Below, in pieces: positions 16,078 to 26,800 of a DNA stretch of 64,000 nucleotides. Every line of letters starts with the position of its first letter. The stretch's first letter is position 1. The DNA is from Novosphingobium sp. NDB2Meth1. Lineage in GTDB: Bacteria > Pseudomonadota > Alphaproteobacteria > Sphingomonadales > Sphingomonadaceae. The notes beneath the pieces are model-generated. The model was not told the origin of the DNA and did no database searches. It saw only the letters and a list, made by a program, of their open reading frames with translations. Position numbers and translations under genes: made by a program. The DNA is taken from the NCBI RefSeq assembly GCF_900117425.1, contig NZ_FPEH01000016.1:1-64000 (forward strand), read 5' to 3'.

Positions 16078-17631
16078 TTGCTCCGCCACACGACTCATAT
16101 TCGCCGCCTGCTCGGCTGGGGCATCACGCTTGCCCGGCACGGCGCGCTGATCGGCATCGAGAACGACCGCAACGCGCCGCCGCAGGTGCGCCGCTTGGCA
16201 AAACTCGCGCGCTGGGTTTCGCTGACCGGCAAGAACCGCGAGCGCGATTACGCGGGGGCCTTCCGCGCGATCGGGCCCGCTGCCATCAAGCTGGGGCAGA
16301 CTTTGGCGACACGGCCCGATCTGGTCGGTCCGGGACCAGCGACCAACCTGCTCAAGCTGCAGGACAAGCTGCCGCCGGTGGATTTCGCGCTGATCCGCCG
16401 CGAGATCGAGGACAGCTTCGAGCGGCCGCTGGAGGACTTGTTCGCCGAGTTCGAGGAAGAGCCGGTGGGTGCAGCTTCGGTGGCGCAGGTCCACCGCGCC
16501 GTGACGACCGATGGCCGCAAGGTGGCGGTGAAAGTGCTGCGTCCCGGCGTGCGCGAGAAGTTCACCGCCGATATCGCCACGTATGAATGGGCGGCCGCGC
16601 ATCTCGAATCGTTCGGCGGCGAAGCCTCCCGCCTTCGCCCGCGCATGGTGATCGCCAATTTCAAGCGCTGGACGATGAGCGAGCTTGATCTGCGGCGCGA
16701 GGCGGCTTCGGCCTCCGAACTCGCCGAGCAGATGCACGCCTTCCCCGGCTACCGCGTGCCCGGTATCGACTGGGATCGCACCAATGGCCGGGTGATGACG
16801 CTCGACTGGATCGACGGCATCAAGATCAGTGACAACGATGCGATCGACGCTGCCGGGCATGACCGCAAGGTGCTGGCAAGCCGGCTGGTGATCGCGTTCC
16901 TGCGGCAGGCGATCAGTGGCGGTTTCTTCCATGCCGACATGCACCAGGGCAACCTGTTCATCGAAGCAGACGGCACGATCACCGCGATCGACTTCGGCAT
17001 CATGGGCCGGATCGACCGCCGCGCGCGGCAGTGGCTGGCGGAAATCCTCTACGGCCTGACGACGGGCAACTACACCCGCGTCGCCGAGATCCATTTCGAG
17101 GCGCAGTACGTGCCGAGCTACCATTCGGTCGACGAGTTCGCGACGGCGCTGCGTGCGGTGGGCGAGCCGATGCGCGGCAAGCCGGTGAGCGAACTTTCGG
17201 TCGGCCAGATGCTCGACGGGCTCTTCGCGATCACCCGCGATTTCGACATGCAGACCCAGCCGCATCTGTTGCTGCTGCAGAAGACCATGGTGATGGTCGA
17301 GGGCATCGCCACCCAGCTCGACCCGTCCATCAACATGTGGGACGTGGCGGCGCCTTTCGTGCGCGAATGGATCCGCGACGAACTGGGCCCGGAAGCCGCG
17401 ATTGCCGACCGCATCCGCGAGAACGTGAAGACCCTGCTCGGCCTGCCCGATCTGGTCCGCCGCGTGGAGGAACGCTTCCCGCCCAAGGGCGGCGCGCCGG
17501 AAGATCCGCCCTTGCCGCAGGTGGTGCTCATCGGCGATGGCGGCGGGCTCAAGTGGCTCGGCTACGTCGCCGCAGCAGTGATTGGTGCGGCGGCCAGCGC
17601 GGGAGTCCTCCTGCTCGGTCCGTGGGGCTGA
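16078..17631 (+). CDS. ubiB: ubiquinone biosynthesis protein UbiB (ABC1/ADCK family)
   Basis: 517 residues. The atypical-kinase KxGQ motif (AAIKLGQTLATRPDL, about 73), the glycine/alanine-rich loop GAASVAQVHRA, and the catalytic segment FHADMHQGNLF...AIDFGIMGR are visible. The C-terminus ends in a hydrophobic membrane helix (WLGYVAAAVIGAAASAG). UbiB is an ATPase-type protein needed for coenzyme Q biosynthesis, possibly to extract lipid intermediates. The start is TTG at 16078. The stop overlaps the region of the next gene's GTG start by 1-2 bases. Confidence 0.95.
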   Translation: MLRHTTHIRRLLGWGITLARHGALIGIENDRNAPPQVRRLAKLARWVSLTGKNRERDYAGAFRAIGPAAIKLGQTLATRPDLVGPGPATNLLKLQDKLPPVDFALIRREIEDSFERPLEDLFAEFEEEPVGAASVAQVHRAVTTDGRKVAVKVLRPGVREKFTADIATYEWAAAHLESFGGEASRLRPRMVIANFKRWTMSELDLRREAASASELAEQMHAFPGYRVPGIDWDRTNGRVMTLDWIDGIKISDNDAIDAAGHDRKVLASRLVIAFLRQAISGGFFHADMHQGNLFIEADGTITAIDFGIMGRIDRRARQWLAEILYGLTTGNYTRVAEIHFEAQYVPSYHSVDEFATALRAVGEPMRGKPVSELSVGQMLDGLFAITRDFDMQTQPHLLLLQKTMVMVEGIATQLDPSINMWDVAAPFVREWIRDELGPEAAIADRIRENVKTLLGLPDLVRRVEERFPPKGGAPEDPPLPQVVLIGDGGGLKWLGYVAAAVIGAAASAGVLLLGPWG

Positions 17632-17632
17632 G

Positions 17633-18751
17633 GTGAGCAAAACGCCTCCCCTGCCCGGCCTGCGGCTCGAGAAACGGCACTTCAATGCGCTGGACCTCTC
17701 GCGCCTGCTCGCCGCCTGTGCGGTGCTGTTCTGGCACTACCAGCACTTCTTCGTGCCGCCGGTGGATTTCCAGTTCCACGTGGCCCGCGCGAAAGTCTCG
17801 CCGCTCTATCACGAGCTGTGGTGGCTCTACGATTACGGCCACGTCGCGGTGCAGTATTTCTGGGCGGTCTCGGGCTTCGTCTTCGCACATGTGTACCTTG
17901 CCGATGCCGGCGCGCGAGGGCGATTCTGGCTGGCGCGGGTGGCGCGCCTTTGGCCGCTGCATCTGCTGACGCTGGTGCTCGTGGCGGTGCTGCAGGCGGC
18001 CTACAGCGGCGTCAACGGCACCGAGTTCATCTACCACCATCAGGACATCAAGCACTTCGTCCTGAGCCTCGGCCTCGCCCATTACTGGGGTTGGCAGGCG
18101 GACCAGTCGTTCAATGGCCCTTCGTGGTCGCTCTCGACCGAGATCCTGGCCTACGCGGTGTTCTGGCTGCTGCTGCCGGGCCTCCGGAAGTCCCCCATGG
18201 TTCTGGCCCTGACGGCGGCGGTGACCGCGTTGGCGCTGTTCTTCCTCAAGGCGCCGGATGAGCCGGTGTTCACCTGCATCGGCTACTTCTTCGGCGGCGC
18301 GGCGGTCTATGGCGCAGCGCTGAAAGGCGGGCTGCGCGCGGGCGTGCTGGCGCCGCTGGCAGCCATGTTGGCCGTCGCAGCACTTTGGCTCGGTCTGAGC
18401 CTTCATTGGGAGGACAGTGCGACGCTGGCGGGCACTTTTGCCGCGCTCCTTGCCGTGCTGGCGATCGATACAGCGGATCGCAGCGACAAGCTGGCCGCGG
18501 CGCGGCACCTCGGTGATGCATCCTATGGCGTCTACTTGTGGCACTTCCCGCTGCAGCTGATGCTCGTGCTGCTGATCGATGCCACGCTGGGTTCGCGCGG
18601 CATTGCGCGGCAACCGGCCTTCCTGCTGTTCTTCGTGGGCGCCAGCGTGCTGGCGGGCTTTGCCTCGCACCGCTGGTTCGAACGGCCTGCACAGAAATTG
18701 GTGCTGAAGCTTGCGGGCAAGCGGCGGGAGCGCAAGGCGCTGACGGCATAG
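17633..18751 (+). CDS. acyltransferase-3 family membrane O-acyltransferase (OafA-like)
   Basis: 372 residues with about ten membrane helices. ALDLSRLLAACAVLFWHYQHF carries the conserved active-site His of the family, and GPSWSLSTEILAY is a second hallmark. Such enzymes add acetyl groups to extracellular sugars or lipids. The GTG start at 17633 lies 1 base after the ubiB stop, so it is translationally linked although no role in quinone synthesis is known. The acceptor is unknown. Confidence 0.85.
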   Translation: MSKTPPLPGLRLEKRHFNALDLSRLLAACAVLFWHYQHFFVPPVDFQFHVARAKVSPLYHELWWLYDYGHVAVQYFWAVSGFVFAHVYLADAGARGRFWLARVARLWPLHLLTLVLVAVLQAAYSGVNGTEFIYHHQDIKHFVLSLGLAHYWGWQADQSFNGPSWSLSTEILAYAVFWLLLPGLRKSPMVLALTAAVTALALFFLKAPDEPVFTCIGYFFGGAAVYGAALKGGLRAGVLAPLAAMLAVAALWLGLSLHWEDSATLAGTFAALLAVLAIDTADRSDKLAAARHLGDASYGVYLWHFPLQLMLVLLIDATLGSRGIARQPAFLLFFVGASVLAGFASHRWFERPAQKLVLKLAGKRRERKALTA

Positions 18752-18764
18752 CAACTTCCCTGCC

Positions 18765-18842
18765 CCCGCTCACCCTGAGCCTGTCGAAGGGTGCCGGAGC
18801 AACGGTCGCGGATAATGCTTCGACAAGCTCAGCATGAGCGGG
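18765..18842. repeat. imperfect inverted repeat of the sphingomonad type
   Basis: Two 25-base arms (18765-18789 and 18818-18842), with CTGAGCCTGTCGAAG on one side and CTTCGACAAGCTCAG on the other, pair at about 22 positions around a 28-base loop. Similar elements are scattered between genes in sphingomonad genomes. It separates the acyltransferase gene from coaBC. Confidence 0.75.
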
Positions 18843-18903
18843 ATTGGGTGGAAGCTTTCAAAACGGATTGCGCCGCGCGGCGCGCCATTGCACAAGCGCG
18901 GCC

Positions 18904-20083
<1,180 letters not shown>

Positions 20084-20097
<14 letters not shown>

Positions 20098-20554
20098 CCC
20101 TGTGCCCGTTTTGGTCAAGCGCTTGCCGGGCAATGATGACTTGCCGCTGCCAGCTTACGCCACCGCAGGCGCGGCGGGCATGGATGTCGTGTCGGCCGAA
20201 GACGTCGAGATCGCACCCGGCGCGCGCCATGCGGTCGCGACGGGTCTTGCAATGGCAATTCCGGCGGGTTTTGAAATCCAGGTGCGTCCTCGGTCGGGCC
20301 TTGCACTCAAGCATGGCGTGACGGTGCCCAACACGCCGGGCACCATCGACAGCGACTATCGCGGCGAACTCAAGGTCATCATGATCAACCTTGGCGCCGA
20401 GCCCTTCTCGATCCGCCGGGGAGACCGCGTCGCGCAGCTGGTGCTCGCACCGGTCACGCAGGCCAGCTGGCTTGAAGTCGAGGAACTGGATGAAACCGCG
20501 CGCGGCGCGGGCGGGTTCGGCTCGACCGGGGGCCTTGCGGCGCTTCCCGGCTAA
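20084..20554 (+). CDS. dut: deoxyuridine 5'-triphosphate nucleotidohydrolase (dUTPase)
   Basis: 156 residues. The five trimeric dUTPase motifs are seen: [43 protein letters not shown] and the P-loop-like C-terminus [10 protein letters not shown]. It hydrolyses dUTP to dUMP, keeping uracil out of DNA and supplying thymidylate synthesis. It overlaps the end of coaBC. Confidence 0.97.
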
Positions 20555-20573
20555 GCCGAACCGCTGCGGGCGA

Positions 20574-21278
20574 TCAGCCCTTCTTCTTCTTTTCCGGCGC
20601 GATCGAGATCTTCACCGTTTCGCCATTGTGGCCGGGGAAGCCGGTGAACATCGCCTCGACCAGATTGGGCACGAGATAGGGCAGGCGGTTCGAAGTCGAC
20701 GCCGCTTCGGCCTTGCCTTCGAACAGGCGCTTGCCATCGGCGCGGCGGTCGATCTTCATGTCGATCCCGCTGGTGTAGACCGTCACGACATCGACGTTGT
20801 TGAAGCCGCCGCCGTAGAAGAACGGATCATAGAACCCGTAGCCCCACGGTCCGCCGAAGCCGCGTCGACCCCAGCCGCCGCCCCAGCCACCCCAACCGCC
20901 GAAGCCCGGGCCCCAGCCCGGACCATACCAGCCGCCCCAGTAGGGATCGCCGATACCAGTGGTGCGCAGCTTGTCGCGGCCCTTGTCGACGCCGTAGTCG
21001 AACTGGACGACGAGATCGGCGGTCTGCGGGCTGGTGGCGGGCACGTAACCAACCTTCTGCAGCTGTCCGGCGACAAGGCTGGCATATTGCGCGAACTCGA
21101 GGCCGCCGGCATTGCGCGGGTCCTGCGGGACGATCGCGAAGCTCTGGCCGGCCGGCGCAGGCAATTCCGCCTGAAAGCGCGAGACATTGGCATTGAACGG
21201 CGTGGCGCAGCCGCCAAGGGCCAGCAGCAGCGGCGCTGCGAGCATGGCGAAGCGATTACGCGTGGGCATCAGACTCAT
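20574..21278 (-). CDS. DUF4136-type lipoprotein with a Gly/Trp-rich insert
   Basis: 234 residues. The signal sequence ends in the lipobox LALGGC, predicting an outer- or inner-membrane lipoprotein. SFAIVPQDPR...GLEFAQYASLVAGQLQKVGY fits DUF4136. Residues from about 125 to 165 are extremely rich in Gly, Trp and Tyr (repeats of GWGG and GFGG). ATG 21278 is supported by AAGGAG 8 bases upstream. Function unknown. The gene is convergent with dut, 19 bases apart. Confidence 0.8.
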   Translation of the reverse strand: MSLMPTRNRFAMLAAPLLLALGGCATPFNANVSRFQAELPAPAGQSFAIVPQDPRNAGGLEFAQYASLVAGQLQKVGYVPATSPQTADLVVQFDYGVDKGRDKLRTTGIGDPYWGGWYGPGWGPGFGGWGGWGGGWGRRGFGGPWGYGFYDPFFYGGGFNNVDVVTVYTSGIDMKIDRRADGKRLFEGKAEAASTSNRLPYLVPNLVEAMFTGFPGHNGETVKISIAPEKKKKG

Positions 21279-21488
21279 ATCCGGCGACTCCTTGGTGCGT
21301 GAGCCGGCTCCCCTGTCAGCCAGCACCATCTGCATTGGTAGCATGCCTGAAGGGTGCGCGTCAGGTGCTGAATGCCGGTTGAACGACAAGGCAAAAACCC
21401 TGCAATTCCGGGCGATTCCGGCGCAAATGCATCAACCTGATGCAATTTGTTACACCGCCGCCAAACGGTGCAAACACAGCAATACAGG

Positions 21489-22508
21489 TTAACCGCGCAG
21501 GAGGCCAAGCGCCGCATAGGCGCGTTCAAGCGTGGGTGCCGCGAGCGCCTTGGCCCGCGCGGCGCCGTCCGCGAGAATCGCATCGAGCGCGGCGGTGTCG
21601 CGGCGCAGGTCGCGGTAACGCGCGGTGATCGGCGCGAGCTTCTCGACGAGGAGCTCGCCCAGTGCCGGCTTGAACGCGCCGAAACCCTGCCCGGCGAATT
21701 GTGTCAGCACATCGGCCTGCGTGATCCCTGCCATTGCGGCATAGATGCCGACGAGGTTGGCGGCCTCGGGGCGCCCTTCAAGCCCGTCGTTGTCGCCCGG
21801 CAGAGGTTCCGGATCGGTCTTGGCCTTGCGCACCTTCTGCATGATCGCGTCGGCATCGTCGGTAAGGTTGATGCGGCTCATGTCCGAAGGGTCGGATTTC
21901 GACATCTTCGAGGCTCCATCGCGCAGGCTCATGATCCGGGCCGCTTCAGGCGGGATGATCGGCTCGGGCAGAGTGAAGACAGGTGCCTCTTCCGAAGCGA
22001 AGTCGTTGTTGAACTTCTGCGCGATGTCGCGTGCGAGTTCGAGGTGCTGCTTCTGGTCCTCACCCACCGGCACGTGAGTCGCCTGATAGAGCAGGACGTC
22101 TGCCGCCTGCAGCACCGGATAGGTAAACAGCGCGACCGAGGCACCTTCGCGGTTCTTGCCGGCCTTGTCCTTCCACTGCGTCATGCGGTTGAGCCAGCCC
22201 ATGCGGGCGGTGCCGGTCAGCAGCCATTGCAGTTCGGCGTGGGCGGGGACCTGCGTCTGGTTGAACACGACCGAGCGCTTGGGATCGATCCCGCAAGCGA
22301 CCAGCGCGGCGACCATCTCGCGCGTGCCGGCGGTCAGCGCAGCGGGATCGTGCGGCATCGAGATCGCATGGAGATCGGCGAGGAAATAGAGGCACTCGCC
22401 TCCCTTCGCGGTCCATTCATCCTGCATCGCCACCCAGTTCCGGATCGCGCCCAGATAGTTGCCGAGGTGGAGATTGCCGGTGGGCTGGATGCCCGAGACG
22501 ATGCGCAT
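21489..22508 (-). CDS. trpS: tryptophanyl-tRNA synthetase
   Basis: 339 residues. Class I signatures [12 protein letters not shown] (HIGH) and KMSKS ([16 protein letters not shown]) are present, with the family motif FLADLHA. It charges tRNA-Trp. ATG 22508 gives the canonical start [11 protein letters not shown]. It lies 8 bases downstream of murJ on the same strand. Confidence 0.98.
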   Translation of the reverse strand: MRIVSGIQPTGNLHLGNYLGAIRNWVAMQDEWTAKGGECLYFLADLHAISMPHDPAALTAGTREMVAALVACGIDPKRSVVFNQTQVPAHAELQWLLTGTARMGWLNRMTQWKDKAGKNREGASVALFTYPVLQAADVLLYQATHVPVGEDQKQHLELARDIAQKFNNDFASEEAPVFTLPEPIIPPEAARIMSLRDGASKMSKSDPSDMSRINLTDDADAIMQKVRKAKTDPEPLPGDNDGLEGRPEAANLVGIYAAMAGITQADVLTQFAGQGFGAFKPALGELLVEKLAPITARYRDLRRDTAALDAILADGAARAKALAAPTLERAYAALGLLRG

Positions 22509-22516
22509 GGGTACGG

Positions 22517-24094
22517 TCACTCTGAAGGGGCGCGTTTGCGGCGCAGGAGAAGTTGCAGGTCGGCCTTGGAGAATGCGCCGAGGATGACCGCGCTGAGCCC
22601 ATAGACGAGCCCGCCCGCCGAGACCAGCACCGCCAGTGCGAGGAAACGAACCAGCCAGGTGCCGTGGACGTAAGGCATCAGCAGGCCCTGCCCGGCCCAC
22701 AGCACGCCGCCCATAGCCAGCGCGGCGAGCGCGAGGCGGGGCACACGGCGGCGCAGGCGCGCATCCGTGGTGAACTGCCCGCGCGCCACGAGCGTGCGGT
22801 AGAGCATCAGCACGTTGACCGTGGACGCGATGGCCGTCGCCAGCGGCGGGCCGACATGCTGGAGCGGCAGGATCAGCACGAGATTGAGCGCGAGGTTCAC
22901 GGCCATCGAGATCGTGGCGTAGCGCACCGGCGTCACCGTATCCTGCCGCGCGTAGTAGCCGGGGGTGAGCACCTTGACGAGGATGTAGCTGGGCAGGCCG
23001 ATCGAGAAGGCGGCCAGCGCCTGCGCGGTGAAATGCGCGTCTTGCGGCGTGAAGCGGCCATAGCCGAACAGCGCGGCAGCAATCGGCTCACCGCAGAGCA
23101 CCAGCGCTACTGTGGCAGGCAAAGTCAGCAGCAGCGCGAGTTCAAGCCCGCGGTTTTGCGTTTCCATCGCAGCCGCTTCGTCCCCGCCGCCGAGCTGACG
23201 CGAGATGGTGGGCAGCAGCACGGTGCCGAGCCCGATGCCGATCAGGCCAAGTGGAAGCTGATTGAGCCGGTCCGCCATGTAGATGTACGTCACCGAACCA
23301 TGCGCGAGCAGCGAAGCGGCGAGCGCAGTCGAGATGACGAGGTTGATCTGCACCGCGCCAGCCCCGGCGGCGGCAGGCCAGATCAGCGCCATGAGGCGCT
23401 TCACGTCGGCATCGAGCCGCGGCAGGCGCAGCTTGAGGCTCACCCCGGCGCGGCGGCAGGCCCAGACCAGCCACGCCAGCTGGAACGCACCGGAGACCGA
23501 GACGCCGATCGCCTGGTTGCGCGCGGTGATCATCGGGTCGTCCGAATGGAAAAGCAGCAGCGCCGCGATCAGCGTCAGGTTCAGCAGGATCGGCGCCGCG
23601 GCATTGACCCAGAACTTCTGCAGCGAATTGAGGATCCCCCCGCAGAGCGAGACGAGGCTGATCAGCATCAGATAGGGGATCGTCATGCGCGAAAGCGCGA
23701 CGGCGAAGGCGAACTGCTCCGCGCTGACGCCGTTGAACTGGCCGGAGAGGACCAGCGTGACCGGCCACGCGAACACCTCGAGCAGCGCGGTCATCACGAC
23801 CAGCGTCGGCAGCAGCACCGCCAGCGCCCGCTCGGCGAAGTCGAGGCCATCGGGCAGGCCCTGCCCTTCCGGATCGCCTACCTTGCGGTTGAACATCGGG
23901 ATGAAGGCCGAGGCGAACGCGCCCTCGGCGAAGAGGGCGCGGAACATGTTGGGCAGGCGGAAGGCGACGAGGAACGCGTCGGACGCGAAGCCTGCGCCGA
24001 CATAGCGGGCAAACAGGCTGTCGCGCACGAGACCCAGCACACGGCTGGCGAGCGTGAGCCCGCCAATCGTGCCGGTTGCCTTCAGCAGGTTCAT
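22517..24094 (-). CDS. murJ: lipid II flippase MurJ
   Basis: 525 residues and about 14 membrane helices. The N-terminus [27 protein letters not shown] and the [22 protein letters not shown] segment are diagnostic. It flips lipid-linked peptidoglycan precursor to the periplasmic side. It is followed 8 bases later by trpS and preceded by secB (42 bases), all on the minus strand, probably one transcript. Confidence 0.97.
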   Translation of the reverse strand: MNLLKATGTIGGLTLASRVLGLVRDSLFARYVGAGFASDAFLVAFRLPNMFRALFAEGAFASAFIPMFNRKVGDPEGQGLPDGLDFAERALAVLLPTLVVMTALLEVFAWPVTLVLSGQFNGVSAEQFAFAVALSRMTIPYLMLISLVSLCGGILNSLQKFWVNAAAPILLNLTLIAALLLFHSDDPMITARNQAIGVSVSGAFQLAWLVWACRRAGVSLKLRLPRLDADVKRLMALIWPAAAGAGAVQINLVISTALAASLLAHGSVTYIYMADRLNQLPLGLIGIGLGTVLLPTISRQLGGGDEAAAMETQNRGLELALLLTLPATVALVLCGEPIAAALFGYGRFTPQDAHFTAQALAAFSIGLPSYILVKVLTPGYYARQDTVTPVRYATISMAVNLALNLVLILPLQHVGPPLATAIASTVNVLMLYRTLVARGQFTTDARLRRRVPRLALAALAMGGVLWAGQGLLMPYVHGTWLVRFLALAVLVSAGGLVYGLSAVILGAFSKADLQLLLRRKRAPSE

Positions 24095-24136
24095 GGCATC
24101 TGCTTCATGGCTGGAGCGGCCATGAAACCGGCCGGA

Positions 24137-24664
24137 TCAGGCCTGACCGGCGGTGCCGGCGGCCAGTTCCTCGGCCTGGCGGGCCTGGAGCTGCTGGAGG
24201 TAGAGGCCGTTGAAATCGATCGGCTCGAGCAGCAGCGGCGGGTAGCCCGCATCGCGCACGGCATCGGCAATGATGCGGCGGGCGAAGGGGAACACGAGGC
24301 GCGGACCCTCGGCGAAGAGGAACGGATGGGCCTGCTCGTCCGTGATGTTGCGCATGCCGATCAGTGCGCCGTAGAGCAGTTCGACCGCGTACTGGGTGCC
24401 CTGCGGCGCCTTCGAGGTGGCGGTGATCTTCATTTCGATCTCGTGCACGTCGGGCCCGAGCGGGCGGGCGCCGATGTTGAAATCGATCGAGACTTCCGGC
24501 GCGTCGGTCCAGCCATAGCTGTCGGGCGCATTGGGGTTCTCGACCGAGAGATCCTTGATGTACTGCGAGATCAGGCCGATCGCGGGGCTGGTGTCCTCGC
24601 CGTTGGGCATGGGCTGCGCCGCATCGAGATCTAGCGGGGTGATGATGTCGCCTTCTTCGGCCAT
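24137..24664 (-). CDS. secB: protein-export chaperone SecB
   Basis: 175 residues. ISQYIKDLSVENPNAP is the SecB hallmark, followed by the conserved beta core (VHEIEMKITATSK), the CPHLLFPYAR equivalent (GPRLVFPFARRIIADAVRDAGYPPLLLEPIDF) and the LYLQQ tail. SecB keeps preproteins unfolded and hands them to SecA. ATG 24664 is chosen from family length. It is divergent from the Tim44-like gene over 252 bases. Confidence 0.97.
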   Translation of the reverse strand: MAEEGDIITPLDLDAAQPMPNGEDTSPAIGLISQYIKDLSVENPNAPDSYGWTDAPEVSIDFNIGARPLGPDVHEIEMKITATSKAPQGTQYAVELLYGALIGMRNITDEQAHPFLFAEGPRLVFPFARRIIADAVRDAGYPPLLLEPIDFNGLYLQQLQARQAEELAAGTAGQA

Positions 24665-24916
24665 GATCGTGCTTTCGTGCGAATGAGTTGATGAGATTGC
24701 GGCGGCGCCTAGCACCTGCCGGAGAACGGGGCAATCGCGCTTGCTGCGACAGAGTGCACCTAGAGGCAGGCGAAAATTGGCCTCAGGAGGGCAATCCGGG
24801 TGCCGTCCACGCGTTGTTCATTTGTATTTCGTAACCACATAGGGCACGATACTCATTCGGCGGCGACCGGGACCCGCAGGCCCGGCTACCGCCCTGATCA
24901 AGCAGGATGTGGCCTT

Positions 24917-25591
24917 GTGATTGTTGAAATTGTGATTCTCGCGATGATCGCAGCATTCCTGGGCCTGCGACTCTATGCCGTGCTGGGCCGCCGTCCGGAG
25001 CAGAACGAGGAGCCGATGCGCCGCCGCGTCGAGCAGCCCGATCCGTCCAGCGCGCCGCGCACGCTTGCACCGCGCCTGCCGGAAAAGACCGCAGCCGCGC
25101 CGCGCACGCTGCCGCTGCCGCAGGACAACCAGCTCGACTCCCGCGCCGAGGCAGGCATTCGCGCCATCGTGAATGCCGATCGCCGCTTCGATGTCGGCCA
25201 GTTTCTTGCCGGGGCGCGCGGCGCCTATGGCATGGTGCTCGAAGCCTTCTGGCGTGGCGACAAGAGCGAGCTTTCGCAGCTCTGCGACAGCGATGTCTAC
25301 GCCGGTTTCGCCGAAGCGATCGACGCGCGCAATGCGGCGGGCGAGGCGATCACCGCCAAGCTGATCCGCATCGAGGAAGCGCGCATTGTCGGAGCGGACT
25401 ATTCCGCGCCGCGTGCACGGATCACCGTCCGCTTCACTGCCGATGTCGCATCGGTCACCCGCGATGCGAACGGCTCGGTCGTCGCCGGCTCGCTCGACGA
25501 TGCCATCGAGACCCACGATGTCTGGACCTTCTCGCGCGATCTCACTTCGCGCGATCCGGACTGGGTGGTCGACGAGACCGACGAAGGCTGA
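24917..25591 (+). CDS. Tim44/TimA-family membrane-anchored putative adaptor
   Basis: 224 residues. An N-terminal membrane helix (IVEIVILAMIAAFLGLRLYAVLG) is followed by a basic, Pro-rich linker and a Tim44-like domain (QFLAGARGAYGMVLEAFWRGDKSELSQLCD to WTFSRDL). Alphaproteobacterial members face the periplasm or cytoplasm as scaffolds; their exact role is not settled. GTG 24917 has an AGGA sequence about 10 bases upstream. It precedes mltA by 6 bases. Lying opposite secB, it is a conserved neighbour in this group (from memory). Confidence 0.85.
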   Translation: MIVEIVILAMIAAFLGLRLYAVLGRRPEQNEEPMRRRVEQPDPSSAPRTLAPRLPEKTAAAPRTLPLPQDNQLDSRAEAGIRAIVNADRRFDVGQFLAGARGAYGMVLEAFWRGDKSELSQLCDSDVYAGFAEAIDARNAAGEAITAKLIRIEEARIVGADYSAPRARITVRFTADVASVTRDANGSVVAGSLDDAIETHDVWTFSRDLTSRDPDWVVDETDEG

Positions 25592-25597
25592 TTTTTC

Positions 25598-26800
25598 GTG
25601 GGGTTTCGGCGTGCAGGACGGGCCGGGAAGCTGGCCTGGCTTGCCGTTCTGGCACCGGCCTTCCTTTCGAGCTGCCTTCCCATCATTCCGCCGGGCGCGC
25701 CGGTTCCCCCGGTGCCGCCCACCGCGCCCAACGCCGCGCTGATCGGCACGCATCGGGGGCCGCTGGCGGCGGGGCTCGGCTTCAGCGACGCCAATGCCCG
25801 CGCTGCGCTGTCTGCCTTCATCACCAGTTGCCCGCGCCTGACAAAGCGCAACGATACGAGCGGACTGACTCGCCCGGAAGACTGGGCGCCAGCTTGCGCC
25901 GCTGCGTCTGCTTGGCCGGCGGAAGACGCACGCGGCTTCTTCACGCGCTATTTCGAAACCGCCACGGTGGCGCGCGGCGAAGCGCTGGTGACGGGGTATT
26001 ATGAGCCGGAGATCGCCGGGGTGCGCGTGCGCCAACCGGGCTTCGACGTGCCGGTCTACGCGCTGCCCCCCGATCTGGTGCGCGCGCGTCCCGGCGACGC
26101 ACCGCCGCAGCAGCCCGATGGGACGCAGCCGCTTGGCCGTTATGACGAGACCGGGCGCTTCGTGCCCTACTACGACCGCACCGCCATCGAGAACGGCGTG
26201 CTTTCCGGCCGGGGTCTGGAAATCGGCTGGGTGGCAGACCGGGCCGAGCTGTTCTTCCTCCAGGTCCAGGGCTCAGGCCGCCTGCGCGCACCTGACGGCA
26301 GCGTGATCCGGCTCGGCTTTGCCGGGCAGAACGGCTATCCCTACACCGGCATCGGCAGCGTGATGCGCGCGCAAGGCTTGATCGGCACCGGCCCCGGCCA
26401 GTATCCCGGCTCGATGCAGGGCATCCTGCGCTACATCCACGAACACCCCGTGGAAGGCCGCGCGCTGATGCAGCAGAACCAGAGCTATGTGTTCTTCCGC
26501 GAGCGGACCGGGACGGACACCGTGGGCGCGCTGAACGTGCCGATCATGCCGCGCACCACCTTGGCGGCGGACCCGGCCTATGTCCCGCTCGGCGCGCCGG
26601 TGTGGCTGCAGGGTGAAGGCGGGATCAGCGGGCTCTGGGTGGCGCAGGATACGGGCGGCGCGATCAAGGGGCCCAACCGCTTCGACAGCTTCTGGGGTGC
26701 CGGGTCCGAGGCGCGCACCATCGCGGGCGGCCTGAAGGCGCAAGGGCAGGCCCTGATCCTGCTGCCCAAAGGCACGCTCGCCCGGCTGAACGGCCAATGA
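25598..26800 (+). CDS. mltA: membrane-bound lytic murein transglycosylase A
   Basis: 400 residues. The lipobox-like LSSC near residue 26 predicts a lipoprotein. GYYEPEIAGVRVR...PVYALP, the LEIGWVADRAELFFLQVQGSGRL segment and the C-terminal 3D domain with AQDTGGAIKGPNRFDSFWG (catalytic Asp) identify MltA. It cleaves peptidoglycan glycan strands to form anhydromuropeptides. The start is GTG 25598. The stop overlaps the start of the Smr gene (ATGA). Confidence 0.95.
   Translation: MGFRRAGRAGKLAWLAVLAPAFLSSCLPIIPPGAPVPPVPPTAPNAALIGTHRGPLAAGLGFSDANARAALSAFITSCPRLTKRNDTSGLTRPEDWAPACAAASAWPAEDARGFFTRYFETATVARGEALVTGYYEPEIAGVRVRQPGFDVPVYALPPDLVRARPGDAPPQQPDGTQPLGRYDETGRFVPYYDRTAIENGVLSGRGLEIGWVADRAELFFLQVQGSGRLRAPDGSVIRLGFAGQNGYPYTGIGSVMRAQGLIGTGPGQYPGSMQGILRYIHEHPVEGRALMQQNQSYVFFRERTGTDTVGALNVPIMPRTTLAADPAYVPLGAPVWLQGEGGISGLWVAQDTGGAIKGPNRFDSFWGAGSEARTIAGGLKAQGQALILLPKGTLARLNGQ

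Noticed and set aside
15235-17685. Very long open frame (over 800 codons) on the minus strand opposite ubiE and ubiB
   Set aside because: It is rich in Arg, His, Asp and Gln without any domain pattern and lies fully antisense to two well-identified genes; high GC makes such frames common.
16078-18751. Possible role of the membrane acyltransferase in quinone synthesis because of tight coupling to ubiB
   Set aside because: Only gene spacing supports it; the family acts on extracellular sugars or lipids and no quinone link is known.
21440-21488. CACCG/CGGTG hairpin after trpS
   Set aside because: The stem is short and not followed by a T-run on the minus strand, so I do not call it a terminator.
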